Shown piece by piece: positions 20,854 to 31,227 of a stretch of DNA of 64,000 nucleotides (positions are counted from its first letter, which is position 1; each line of letters starts with the position of its first letter). The stretch covers positions 2,108,001 to 2,172,000 of the forward strand of contig NZ_JAPEVI010000003.1 in NCBI RefSeq assembly GCF_026240905.1, given 5' to 3'. This DNA comes from Roseibium salinum. GTDB lineage: Bacteria > Pseudomonadota > Alphaproteobacteria > Rhizobiales > Stappiaceae. The notes beneath the pieces were generated by a model. It searched no databases. It was not told the DNA's origin and saw only the letters and a list, made by a program, of their open reading frames with translations. The position numbers and the translations under genes are program-made.

Positions 20854-21675
20854 ATGAGCAACGCAACCGTCGTTGTGGTCACGTCAGGCAAAGGCGGGGT
20901 GGGCAAAACCACCACTTCCGCAGCTGTTGCCTCGGCGCTCGCCAAGGAAGGCTATCAGGTCTGCGCCGTCGACTTCGACGTCGGCCTGCGCAACCTCGAC
21001 CTGATCATGGGCGCGGAGCGCCGTGTCGTGTTTGACCTCGTCAACGTCGTGCGGGGCGAAGCCTCGATCAAACAGGCGCTGGTCCGCGACAAGAAACTCA
21101 ACAACCTCTTCCTCCTGCCCGCCTCCCAGACCCGGGACAAGGATGCCCTGACGGAGGAAGGCGTCGAGAGAGTGATCGGCGAATTGCGCATGTATTTCGA
21201 CTGGGTCATCTGCGACAGCCCGGCCGGTATCGAGCGCGGCGCGACGCTGGCCATGCGCCATGCGGACGAAGCCATCATCGTGTCCAACCCGGAAGTTTCG
21301 TCCGTGCGCGACTGCGACCGGATCATCGGTCTTCTCGACGCGAAGACCAAGATCGCGGAAGACGGCGGACGCATGCCCAAGCACCTGATGATCACCCGCT
21401 ACGACAGCGAGCGGGCGAAGACCGGCGACATGCTGGCCACCGACGATGTGGTCGACATTCTCTCCGTGCCGCTGATCGGCGTGGTGCCGGAAAGCAGGGA
21501 TGTGCTGAAAGCCTCCAACGTCGGCCTGCCGATCACCCTTTCGGACGAGAACTCCCCGGCCGCGAAAGCCTATATGGAGGCAACGCGCCGACTGCTCGGA
21601 GAGGATATTCCGGTGACCATACCTGAAGGAAAGAAGGGCCTGCTCGGCAAGTTCTTCAGGGGGAGAGCGGCATGA
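20854..21675 (+). CDS. minD: Septum-site ATPase MinD
   Basis: 273 residues. Deviant Walker A GKGGVGKTT at residues 10-18, VDFDVGLRNLDLIMG (Walker A' region), and CDSPAGIERG as Walker B. The C-terminal amphipathic membrane-targeting helix (GKKGLLGKFFRGRA) is basic and hydrophobic as in other MinD proteins. It recruits MinC to the membrane and oscillates under MinE control. It follows minC by 57 bases and overlaps minE by four. Confidence 0.97.
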   Translation: MSNATVVVVTSGKGGVGKTTTSAAVASALAKEGYQVCAVDFDVGLRNLDLIMGAERRVVFDLVNVVRGEASIKQALVRDKKLNNLFLLPASQTRDKDALTEEGVERVIGELRMYFDWVICDSPAGIERGATLAMRHADEAIIVSNPEVSSVRDCDRIIGLLDAKTKIAEDGGRMPKHLMITRYDSERAKTGDMLATDDVVDILSVPLIGVVPESRDVLKASNVGLPITLSDENSPAAKAYMEATRRLLGEDIPVTIPEGKKGLLGKFFRGRAA

Positions 21676-21932
21676 ACCTGTTGAACTTCTTCGGCAAAAG
21701 AGGGGAAAGCGCTTCGGTTGCCAAGAACCGGCTGCAAATCCTGCTGGCTCACGAGCGGGCCGATGACGGTTCCGACGCCGCCCTGATCTCAAGTCTCAGG
21801 GAAGACATTCTCGCAGTCGTCGCCAAGCGCGTCGATATCGACCCGGATGCGGTGCGCCTCGAAATGGACCGCTCCGGCGACGTCACCACCCTCGGCATCG
21901 ACATCGAACTGCCGTCAGCCCGGGCATCGTAA
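21672..21932 (+). CDS. minE: Topological specificity factor MinE
   Basis: 86 residues, normal for the family. The N-terminal anti-MinCD segment includes SASVAKNRLQILLAHER, which contains the conserved A-x-x-R-L-x-I-x-L-x-H pattern for MinD contact, followed by the dimerisation domain with DIDPDAVRLEMDR. It drives MinD ATP hydrolysis and pole-to-pole oscillation. Start codon overlaps the minD stop (ATGA), so translation is probably coupled. A strong terminator follows. Confidence 0.96.
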   Translation: MNLLNFFGKRGESASVAKNRLQILLAHERADDGSDAALISSLREDILAVVAKRVDIDPDAVRLEMDRSGDVTTLGIDIELPSARAS

Positions 21933-21952
21933 CCGGCAGACTGACTGAACGG

Positions 21953-21982
21953 AAAACCGGCCTCATTTGGCCGGTTTTTTTT
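21953..21982 (+). terminator. Rho-independent terminator of minCDE
   Basis: Stem AAAACCGGCC (21953-21962) / GGCCGGTTTT (21969-21978), six-base loop, within a run of eight T. It lies 21 bases past the minE stop. Confidence 0.92.
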
Positions 21983-22072
21983 ATGCAGAAGCGAGGGCCT
22001 TCCAGCCGCTTGCGGCAGCACGGGCCAGGCTGATCGTTTCCGGCCCTGCATGAACTCGTGGTGTTCGAGAGG

Positions 22073-23530
22073 TCATCGCCTCCGGCGGCTGTCCTCAGAG
22101 TAAACGGCCAGTTGGCCCCGGCCACCGTTCTTGGCCGAATAGAGCGCCTCGTCGGCCTGCTTGAGAAGTTCCGAGGGATCCCGGGAGAAGCTGATCCCGA
22201 CACTTGCCCCGAAATCGCAAATTGCTCCGTCGAGATTGAGCGGCTTGCTGAGTCGGTCGATCAGCGCGCGGGCGGCCGCCAGGACACGCTCCCGGTTGGC
22301 GTTGCCGAACATGATGATGAATTCGTCGCCGCCGAGCCTGAAAATGGCATCTTCGGCTCTCACCAGGGCCCTCAGACAATCCGCGACATGCTGGAGCACC
22401 TGATCGCCGGCCTCGTGCCCGAATGTGTCGTTGATCACCTTGAACCGGTCGAGATCGGCGTAGAGGAGCGCATAGTCTCCGGACGCCTCATCGGCGGTTT
22501 CAAGCCTGGCCAGCACTTCGTCCAGGTAGCGGCGGTTCCACAGTCCGGTCAGCGGGTCGCTGCGCGCCTGGCTCGCCAGAAGTTCCCGCGCCTTGTCCGC
22601 CTGCTGCTTGGCTTCCTGCAAGGCACCGACAACTTCCGACGCTCTGCGAAAAAACAGCCGCGCGGAGAAAAACATGCTCGCATAGACGATGAGAACGCAC
22701 AGGCCCAGAAGCGGCAGAAGCTTGACGCCCGCCAGTTCCGGATTCCAGATGAAATAGCCGACATGCCGGTCGTCGATTGTCTCAACCGGATATCCAGCCT
22801 GCCAGAATGCCGGCGGGCTGGTGGAAAGACGCAGATCCGGGAGCCGGTATTTCTCGCTGAGCCGGGCAAGCAATGCTTCGTCCATCGGCCGGGCGAAGAT
22901 CAGCACATGGTCCGTGTTGGTATCCGTGTCGCCCTCATAGGTCGTCATCAGCGCGGCACTGGCGAGATAGAGCCTGTCCAGGGTTCCGATCAGGCCGGTC
23001 GCCGGCGTGGGAGAGCGGTCCCTGGGGGTTTCTCTGGCGCCCCTGATCAACTGATGGACTGCATCGCCGTAGCGGGAGACGATATCCGCCTCGGCAACAT
23101 TGCCTTCAACCACATGCAGCTTCGGCTGATTGTTTCCGTCAATCAGATGGATCCCTTCGATCTGCAGTTCTTCCTGCATGTAATCGACGAAGGTCTCCTC
23201 CACCCATTTCATGTTGACCTGGTCGACGAGATTCTCGACGGCGATATCCCAGTAGCCATATTCGAGCGTAATGTCGGCGAGATGCTCGGAGCGGTCTCCT
23301 AGCATTGACGTGAATATCTGCTCCGATGAACGGATCGAGTTGCGGTCGAGGGAATGGGAAAGGAACGTGACGAACGCCATCAGGCTCACTGCGCCGATGA
23401 CGACAGTGGCCCAAAAAGGTTTTGAAAGACGCCGGATCTCAACCGCTTGCGCTTCAACTTTCTGTCGTTGAAGCGCGGACGGAGAGCCATACTCACCAGG
23501 CGCGTCACGATTGAGCACGGTCACATTCAT
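22073..23530 (-). CDS. CHASE4-GGDEF diguanylate cyclase
   Basis: 485 residues from the ATG at 23530; the frame is open to 23581 and neither start has a clear Shine-Dalgarno. Order: cytosolic leader, membrane helix (about residues 25-47), periplasmic CHASE4-type sensor (LADITLEYGYWDIAVENL), second membrane helix (about 225-250), short coiled coil, then a GGDEF domain with an intact active site FRLGGDEFIIMFG. It should make cyclic di-GMP in response to an external or membrane signal. No EAL domain. It is convergent with minCDE. Confidence 0.88.
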   Translation of the reverse strand: MNVTVLNRDAPGEYGSPSALQRQKVEAQAVEIRRLSKPFWATVVIGAVSLMAFVTFLSHSLDRNSIRSSEQIFTSMLGDRSEHLADITLEYGYWDIAVENLVDQVNMKWVEETFVDYMQEELQIEGIHLIDGNNQPKLHVVEGNVAEADIVSRYGDAVHQLIRGARETPRDRSPTPATGLIGTLDRLYLASAALMTTYEGDTDTNTDHVLIFARPMDEALLARLSEKYRLPDLRLSTSPPAFWQAGYPVETIDDRHVGYFIWNPELAGVKLLPLLGLCVLIVYASMFFSARLFFRRASEVVGALQEAKQQADKARELLASQARSDPLTGLWNRRYLDEVLARLETADEASGDYALLYADLDRFKVINDTFGHEAGDQVLQHVADCLRALVRAEDAIFRLGGDEFIIMFGNANRERVLAAARALIDRLSKPLNLDGAICDFGASVGISFSRDPSELLKQADEALYSAKNGGRGQLAVYSEDSRRRR

Positions 23531-23815
23531 TGCTGCTGCCCTACTGCTAGCTCGTAGTAGTACAGCGAAACCGACATACATTTCGGTAAAGATTCGAATC
23601 TATCAACAGATAGGGTTAGAGGAGTGTTATCACCTGAACCTAAAAGTTGCAGATTTCCACCTTGCTTTTATTCTTTCCCTATAATTGACAGGGGAAACAA
23701 GCCGAGAATTCGCATAAATCATACGTAAAATTTACCAGCAGGATACTGCTTGGACAGCGGCCGCCCCTGTGGATACGTTTGCCGCAAAACCCGTCCGGCG
23801 ACCGATCGCCCGCCG

Positions 23816-25417
23816 TCACGCCTCGTGAACGATTTCCCGTGTTTCGCGGAATTTCGCGTCCGGGAATTTTTCAGTGACGTGGCCGATTTCCCAAGCGTTC
23901 TTGAACAGGAACACCGGCCGGTCGTCCCGGTCATTGGCTATCGACATGCGATGGCCCGTCAGCATCTTCTGCATGGTCTGATTGTCGGCCTCGATCCAGC
24001 GAGCCGTGGTGTACGGCACGGCTTCAAAGCCGATCTCGGTGCCGTATTCGGCCTTCAGGCGATCGACGACCACGTCGAGCTGCAGCGCGCCGACCACGCC
24101 GACGATCCAGTTCGAGCCCAGGTCCGGCTTGAAGATCTGGACCAGGCCTTCTTCCGCGAGATCCTGCAGGCCCTGGCGCATCTGCTTGACGCGCATGGTG
24201 TCGGAAAGGCGCACGCGGCGCAGGATCTCCGGTGCAAAGGCCGGAAGTCCGGTGACGTGAATGTTCTCGCCCTCGGTCAGGGTGTCGCCGACGCGAAGCT
24301 GGCCGTGGTTTGGCACGCCGATCACGTCGCCCGGATAGGCAAGGTCGGCGATTTCGCGCTCTTCGGCGAAAAAGAAGATAGGCGCGGAAACGGCGATCGT
24401 CTTGTCCGCGCGCACGTGCTTCAGCTTCATGCCGCGCTTGAACGTGCCCGAGCACAGGCGGACGAAGGCAATGCGGTCACGGTGTTTCGGGTCCATGTTC
24501 GCCTGAACCTTGAAGACGAATCCGGTGACCTTGTCCTCATTCGGCATGATGGTCCGCCCGCCCGTCGCCGGCTGGGAATGCGGCGGCGGGGCAAAGTCGG
24601 CAATGAAGTCAAGCAGTTCCTCGACGCCGTAGTCCCTGAGCGCGGAGCCGAAGAACACCGGCGTCATATGGCCTTCCAGGAAGCTCTCCTTGTCGAACCG
24701 GGCGTAGCCTTCAGCGCCCAGTTCGACGTTTTCCGTAAGCTCGTCCATGATCCGGTCGAAAACCGTGCCGGTCAGGATCTCGTCGTCCAGCCCGGAAACA
24801 TCCCTGGTCACGGCATAGGGGCCGCCGCGCTCGCCGGCCGAGGTATGGAATTTCTTCTTTTTCCAATCGTAGACGCCGAAGAAGTCGGAGCCCATGCCGA
24901 CCGGCCAGGTCTGCGGCGAAACGTCAAGCGCCAGGGCTTCCTGGACCTCGTCGAGGATTTCCAGGGCATGGCGCCCTTCCCGGTCGATCTTGTTGACGAA
25001 GGTGATGATCGGAATGTCGCGCAGGCGGCAGACCTCGAACAGCTTCCGGGTCTGGGTCTCGATGCCTTTGGCCGCATCGATCACCATGATCGCCGCGTCC
25101 ACGGCGGTGAGCGTGCGGTAGGTGTCTTCGGAAAAGTCCTCGTGGCCCGGCGTGTCGAGCAGATTGTAGATGATGCCGTTGCGCTCGAACGTCATTACGG
25201 AGGACGAAACGGAGATCCCGCGCTCCTGCTCGATCTTCATCCAGTCGGAGCGGGCGCGGCGACGCTCGCCGCGCGCCCGTACCTGGCCGGCGGCCCGGAT
25301 CGCGCCGCCCGAAAGCAGCAGCTTTTCGGTGAGCGTCGTCTTACCGGCATCCGGGTGGGAAATGATCGCAAAGGTGCGCCGGGCTTGGTGAGGCGCCACG
25401 CCGTTGAGGCTGGTCAT
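23816..25417 (-). CDS. prfC: Peptide chain release factor 3
   Basis: 533 residues from the ATG at 25417, which has AGGAGATC just upstream; the frame is open 23 codons further. Translation GTPase: G1 SHPDAGKTTLTEK, switch II DTPGHEDFSE and G4 NKIDREG are intact, and the RF3-specific insert and domains II/III follow. RF3 recycles RF1/RF2 from the ribosome after peptide release. Full length for the family (about 529 in E. coli). Apparently monocistronic. Confidence 0.95.
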   Translation of the reverse strand: MTSLNGVAPHQARRTFAIISHPDAGKTTLTEKLLLSGGAIRAAGQVRARGERRRARSDWMKIEQERGISVSSSVMTFERNGIIYNLLDTPGHEDFSEDTYRTLTAVDAAIMVIDAAKGIETQTRKLFEVCRLRDIPIITFVNKIDREGRHALEILDEVQEALALDVSPQTWPVGMGSDFFGVYDWKKKKFHTSAGERGGPYAVTRDVSGLDDEILTGTVFDRIMDELTENVELGAEGYARFDKESFLEGHMTPVFFGSALRDYGVEELLDFIADFAPPPHSQPATGGRTIMPNEDKVTGFVFKVQANMDPKHRDRIAFVRLCSGTFKRGMKLKHVRADKTIAVSAPIFFFAEEREIADLAYPGDVIGVPNHGQLRVGDTLTEGENIHVTGLPAFAPEILRRVRLSDTMRVKQMRQGLQDLAEEGLVQIFKPDLGSNWIVGVVGALQLDVVVDRLKAEYGTEIGFEAVPYTTARWIEADNQTMQKMLTGHRMSIANDRDDRPVFLFKNAWEIGHVTEKFPDAKFRETREIVHEA

Positions 25418-25592
25418 AATGATCTCCTGATTCCGGTTCCGGCGGAGCTGCGCAAACGCGCCGGAGAGCCGGGGCGCAGCTGTCACATGGAGCCGGACGG
25501 ATTGATGTTTCGTTGGCGCAAGGTCATAGAGAGAATCAGGCTAAATTTCCAGCATAGAATCACAAGCCCCCTTCCCGTCCGAGGAGAGTTCC

Positions 25593-26147
25593 TTGAGCCC
25601 CAGCAAATGCCTTCTCATCGGCTTGATCATGATTGCCGCCACCATAGGCATCCTGTTGGCCATGGGACGGATGCCCATCTGCGAATGCGGTTACGTTCTT
25701 TTCTGGACGCCGACGGACGATGTCTCCGGCACTTCACAGCACATCGCCGACTGGTACACGCCTTCGCATATCATTCACGGCTTCCTGTTTTACTGGTTCT
25801 TCTGGCTGGTCCTTCGTAAGCGGCCGGTGGGCGAGCGAGCGCTCGGCGCGATCTTCATCGAAGCCGCCTGGGAAATCGTCGAAAACAGCCCCTGGATCAT
25901 CAATCGCTACCGCGAGGAGACGATGGCGGTCGGTTATGCCGGCGACAGCGTGCTGAACTCGACATTCGACATCTGGTGGATGCTCGTCGGCTTCTTCTTC
26001 GCCTGGCGCATGCCGGTCTGGCTCACCATATTGGCCGCCATTGCCTTCGAGCTGCTGGCGCTCTGGGTTATCCGGGACAATCTCACATTGAATGTGCTGA
26101 TGCTGACCTATCCGCTCGACGCCGTGAAGGCCTGGCAAGGAGGGTAG
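25593..26147 (+). CDS. UPF0314/DUF2585 membrane protein
   Basis: 184 residues from a TTG start at 25593 preceded by GAGGAGAG. Several hydrophobic helices; the segment GRMPICECGYVLFW and DWYTPSHIIHGFLFYWFFW, with a conserved Cys-x-Cys and His pair, match the UPF0314 family confined mainly to Rhizobiales-type alphaproteobacteria. Glu/Asn in AAWEIVENSPWIINRYRE are also typical. Function unknown. It is divergent from prfC. Confidence 0.85.
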   Translation: MSPSKCLLIGLIMIAATIGILLAMGRMPICECGYVLFWTPTDDVSGTSQHIADWYTPSHIIHGFLFYWFFWLVLRKRPVGERALGAIFIEAAWEIVENSPWIINRYREETMAVGYAGDSVLNSTFDIWWMLVGFFFAWRMPVWLTILAAIAFELLALWVIRDNLTLNVLMLTYPLDAVKAWQGG

Positions 26148-26196
26148 GCCCTTCCACACGCGTCGATGCGGCGACGTGCGGCGAGAACTCCCTTGC

Positions 26197-27231
26197 CTAT
26201 TTCACCTTCCTCGAAACCCCGCCGCAGCTCTCGCGCACGATCAGGTCGCCGTGCAGCAGGTGGGTCTGCGTGGCAAGGGAGCGGTTTGCGAGCCGGTCGA
26301 GCAGGATGTTCATGGCCATTTCGCCGATGTGATGACGCGGCTGGCGGATGGTGGTGAGACCCGGCGTGAAGTTGTTAGCGAAGGGAATGTCGTCGAAGCC
26401 GAGCACCGAGAAGTCTTCCGGCACATTGTAGCCGCGCAGTTGCAGCGCCGAGATCACGCCGATGGCGGTGTTGTCGTTGAAGCAGAAAAAGGCCGTGGGC
26501 AGGTCGTCCTTGATGAACAGCCGCTCGACGGCCGCGCGCCCGCTCTCGGCCGAGCCGTCCCCCTCTACCCGCCAGTCGCGGAGGTTCTCGGGCGATTCCT
26601 TCAATCCCCTTTGGTAGCCGGAATGCCGCAGATCGCTGCGGATATCGGCCGGACCGCCGGATATGTAGGTGATCCTCCTGTGGCCGAGCGAAATCAGGTA
26701 TTCCGTCGCCACCTTCGAGGCCGCCACATCATCGACGCCGACATAGCTGATCTGCGGGTTTGCCGCCGGCCGTTCCGTTGCAACGATCGGCGGAAGCGAT
26801 GCCAGGGACGCCGGGGGCTCGCCCGCGACCGGGATGTGACCGGTCATGAGCACGAGGCCGTCCGCCATGCCGGTCGACAGGAACCGCAGGTAGTTCTGCT
26901 CCAGGCCGCTGGTTCCTTCCGTATTGCCGATCAGGACCCCGTACCCCCTGTCGTTGGCCGCCTTTTCCAGGCCCGTCAGGATGCCGGGAAAATTCGGATC
27001 GGCAATGGAGGACGCCAGCACCAGAACCATTTTTGAGCGCTGCATGCGAAGGTTCTGCGCCATGGCGTTGGCCATGTAGCCCGTGCGCGCAATGGCGGCG
27101 GTGACCTTCTTTCGCGTGCTCTCGGCGACTTTCTCCGGGGAACGCAAGGCGCGGCTGACCGTCGCGATGGAAACGCCCGCAAGCTTTGCAACGTCCTCGA
27201 TTGTCGCCGGCCGGTCCACCGGTTCGCTCAT
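26197..27231 (-). CDS. LacI-family repressor of the adjacent sugar ABC operon
   Basis: 344 residues. N-terminal LacI helix-turn-helix with hinge (ATIEDVAKLAGVSIATVSRA, LRSPEKVAESTRKKV), then a periplasmic-binding-like effector domain (about 65-335). It is divergent from the sugar ABC transporter genes, and three LacI-type operators lie between, so it very probably represses that operon and perhaps itself. The effector should be the transported sugar or a derivative; its identity is not visible. Confidence 0.9.
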   Translation of the reverse strand: MSEPVDRPATIEDVAKLAGVSIATVSRALRSPEKVAESTRKKVTAAIARTGYMANAMAQNLRMQRSKMVLVLASSIADPNFPGILTGLEKAANDRGYGVLIGNTEGTSGLEQNYLRFLSTGMADGLVLMTGHIPVAGEPPASLASLPPIVATERPAANPQISYVGVDDVAASKVATEYLISLGHRRITYISGGPADIRSDLRHSGYQRGLKESPENLRDWRVEGDGSAESGRAAVERLFIKDDLPTAFFCFNDNTAIGVISALQLRGYNVPEDFSVLGFDDIPFANNFTPGLTTIRQPRHHIGEMAMNILLDRLANRSLATQTHLLHGDLIVRESCGGVSRKVK

Positions 27232-27330
27232 TTTCAGCCCTCAGGTCGGTTCAGTGCGGGCGCATTTCCAATCGGCATAAGTGCATGATTTTCAATGTGG
27301 TCTAAGCTGTATAATGCGTATTATCGATTG

Positions 27331-27387
27331 TGAAAAGGTTTACAGCGGCCGATGTAAAGGTTTACATGCCTCGTGAAAACGTTTACA
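27331..27387. promoter_or_regulatory. Three tandem LacI-type operators
   Basis: TGAAAAGGTTTACA at 27331-27344, TGTAAAGGTTTACA at 27353-27366 and TGAAAACGTTTACA at 27374-27387. They share the pattern TGWAAASGTTTACA, an imperfect palindrome around a central C/G step like other LacI-family sites. Centre-to-centre spacing is 22 and 21 bp, about two DNA turns, so bound dimers would face the same side. A TATAAT at 27310-27315 lies just upstream on the plus strand and could be the -10 element, although no good -35 is seen. Confidence 0.8.
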
Positions 27388-27441
27388 TTTCAATCATGGC
27401 GCCAATGTGGAAGAGGGTTTGGCGCCTGGGAGGAACCAAGA

Positions 27442-28965
<1,524 letters not shown>

Positions 28966-28967
28966 CC

Positions 28968-29990
28968 ATGACAACTGCATCCGGGGATTCAGCTGCCAAG
29001 GCCGCCAGACGGTCTTCCATCGACTTCAAGACGCTCGGCCCGGCCCTGGCGTTGCTGCTGCTGTGCATCATCGGGTTCCTCCTGAACCCGTCCTTCGTCA
29101 GCGAGGGCAACCTGACCAACCTGCTGACCCGATCGGCCTTTATCGGCATCATCGCGGTCGGCGCCACGTTCGTGATCACCGCCGGGGGCATCGATCTTTC
29201 GGTCGGCTCCATGGCCGCGGCCATTGCCGGCGTCATGATCATTGTCATGAACAGTGCGGTCGAAACATTCGGCGCCGGTGTGCCGACGGTCCTGCTCGGC
29301 TGCGGCGTTGCCATCATCCTCGGCATTGGCGCCGGCTGGATCAACGGGGCTCTGACCACCAAGGGCAAGATCGAAGCATTCATCGTGACGCTTGGCACGA
29401 TGGGGATCTACCGGTCGCTGGTCACCTATTTCGCCGACGGCGGTACATTGTCCCTGGACTTCAACATCCGCGGCACCTATCGGCCGGTCTATTACGAAAC
29501 GTTCCTGGGCCTGCCCTTCCCCGTCTGGGTGTTCATCGCTGTTGCCATCTGCGGCTGGCTGCTGCTCAACCGGACGGCCTTCGGGCGCTACTGCACCGCC
29601 ATCGGGTCAAATGAAGCGGTCGCGAAATACTCGGCGATCAATGTCGACCGGGTGAAGACGCTGACCTACATCATCCAGGGCCTGTGCGTCTCCTTTGCCA
29701 CGATCATCTATGTGCCGCGCCTCGGCTCCGCCTCCGCCTCGACCGGCGTGCTGTGGGAACTGGAGGCGATCGCGGCCGTGATCATCGGCGGCACGGTGCT
29801 CAAGGGCGGTTACGGCCGGGTCGGCGGCACGATCCTGGGCGCGCTGATCCTGACCACCATCGGCAACATTCTGAACTTCACCGACATGATCTCGAATTAC
29901 CTGAACGGCACGATGCAGGGCTTGATCATCATCGTTGCGGTTCTTTTGCAGCGCAGTGACTGGAAGCTCGGCAAGAGCGGAAAGGCATAG
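28968..29990 (+). CDS. Sugar ABC transporter permease (CUT2)
   Basis: 340 residues. A TTG at 28962 overlapping the ATPase stop is an alternative start with better Shine-Dalgarno spacing. About eight to ten membrane helices of the RbsC/BPD_transp_2 type; the segment VITAGGIDLSVGSMAA contains the conserved GGIDLSVG loop that contacts the ATPase side. GGTVLKGGYGRVGGT is the second family hallmark. It forms the membrane channel with the RbsA-like ATPase. Next gene starts 98 bases on. Confidence 0.9.
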   Translation: MTTASGDSAAKAARRSSIDFKTLGPALALLLLCIIGFLLNPSFVSEGNLTNLLTRSAFIGIIAVGATFVITAGGIDLSVGSMAAAIAGVMIIVMNSAVETFGAGVPTVLLGCGVAIILGIGAGWINGALTTKGKIEAFIVTLGTMGIYRSLVTYFADGGTLSLDFNIRGTYRPVYYETFLGLPFPVWVFIAVAICGWLLLNRTAFGRYCTAIGSNEAVAKYSAINVDRVKTLTYIIQGLCVSFATIIYVPRLGSASASTGVLWELEAIAAVIIGGTVLKGGYGRVGGTILGALILTTIGNILNFTDMISNYLNGTMQGLIIIVAVLLQRSDWKLGKSGKA

Positions 29991-30088
29991 CGCGACGTTC
30001 AAGGAGATCGGGACCCGTCCCCTGTATCGAACCGGCTCGCACCGGACGGGAAAGGTGCGTCCAATCGGCAGCATTGGAGGAGGAAACA

Positions 30089-31045
30089 ATGCTCATGAGA
30101 AATGCTTTGGGAGTGCTGGCGGTGGCCGGAACCCTTGCTTTTGCAGGGTCCGCGGCCGCACAGGATAAAATCAAGATCGGCGTCAGCTATCCAACCCCGA
30201 CCCATGCCTGGGCCGCCGGGATGAACTGGCACGCGGAACAGGCCGAAAAGCGCCTGGAAGAGCTCTATCCGGATGTGGACCTGATCCTGGTCAACTCTCC
30301 GGATCCGGGTGCACAAGCAAGCGCGCTGGAGGACCTTGTCTCGGTCCACCAGATCGACGCGCTCGTTGTGCTGCCGTTCGAGTCCGAACCGCTCACCGAT
30401 CCCGTGATGAACGTCAAGGAATCCGGTGCTTGGATCACGGTCGTCGATCGCGGCCTCAGCCAGCCGGGCATCGAGGACCTCTATGTCGCCGGCAACAACC
30501 CGGAACTCGGGCGGGTCTCCGCCAAATACATGAAGTCCCGCCTGAAGGAAGGCGACAACATCGTCATTCTGCGCGGCATTCCGACCGTGATCGACAATGA
30601 GCGCTTCGATGCCTTCATGGAGGAAATCGAAGGCTCCGGCATCAATGTGCTCGATCACAAGCACGCCAACTGGAACCGCGACGACGGCTTTGAGGTGATG
30701 CAGGACTTCCTGTCCCGCTTCCCCGATATCGACGCCGTCTGGGCCCAGGACGATGACATTGCCGTCGGCGTGGTTGCCGCACTGAAACAGGCGGGACGCG
30801 ATGGCGACGGCATGTTCGTCGTCGGCGGTGCCGGCATGAAGGAAATCATCAAGGGCATCATGGACGGCGATGAACTGATCCCGGTCGATGTGCTTTATCC
30901 GCCCGCGATGATCGCAACGGCCATGGACGCAACGGTGGCTGCGTTCAAGTCCAACGGACCGGTCGCCGGCCGCTACATTCTCGGCGCGACGCTGATCACC
31001 CGCGAAAACGCCGAAAGCTACTACTTCCCCGACTCGCCGTTCTAG
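30089..31045 (+). CDS. Sugar ABC transporter periplasmic binding protein
   Basis: 318 residues from the ATG at 30089 with GGAGGAGG upstream. Signal peptide MLMRNALGVLAVAGTLAFAG, cleaved after SAAA. The mature part is a Peripla_BP_4 ribose/galactose-type receptor (IKIGVSYPTPTHAWAAGM; VVLPFESEPLTDPV; VWAQDDDIAVGVV). It carries substrate to the CUT2 permease. The specific sugar is unknown; it is clearly different from the ChvE-like protein encoded at 42053. Confidence 0.9.
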   Translation: MLMRNALGVLAVAGTLAFAGSAAAQDKIKIGVSYPTPTHAWAAGMNWHAEQAEKRLEELYPDVDLILVNSPDPGAQASALEDLVSVHQIDALVVLPFESEPLTDPVMNVKESGAWITVVDRGLSQPGIEDLYVAGNNPELGRVSAKYMKSRLKEGDNIVILRGIPTVIDNERFDAFMEEIEGSGINVLDHKHANWNRDDGFEVMQDFLSRFPDIDAVWAQDDDIAVGVVAALKQAGRDGDGMFVVGGAGMKEIIKGIMDGDELIPVDVLYPPAMIATAMDATVAAFKSNGPVAGRYILGATLITRENAESYYFPDSPF

Positions 31046-31227
31046 AGTCTGCGGAAGTCTCTGGAGCAAACTGCTCCAGCACCAGGAAACCGATCAGCCT
31101 TCTGCACCCAGTTGACCAGACTGAGTGCAGGTTGATCTGGCCGGGGCTTTGCGCGATGGGGTCCCGGCCCCTTTTGTCCCCTCGATGGTGAGGCCATTGC
31201 CTCCCGTTCAACCTCCTGGAGACCATC
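31046..31227 (+). promoter_or_regulatory. Intercistronic hairpins after the sugar-binding-protein gene
   Basis: CTGGAGC (31061-31067) / GCTCCAG (31073-31079) forms a 7-bp hairpin without a T-run. GGCCGGG (31139-31145) / CCCGGCC (31163-31169) followed by CCTTTT looks like a weak terminator with a long loop. Such elements can raise binding-protein mRNA over downstream genes; here they separate the transporter from the isomerase. Confidence 0.45.

Noticed and set aside
23750..25819. Long plus-strand open frame opposite prfC
   Set aside because: Antisense to intact prfC with all GTPase motifs; no recognisable domain.
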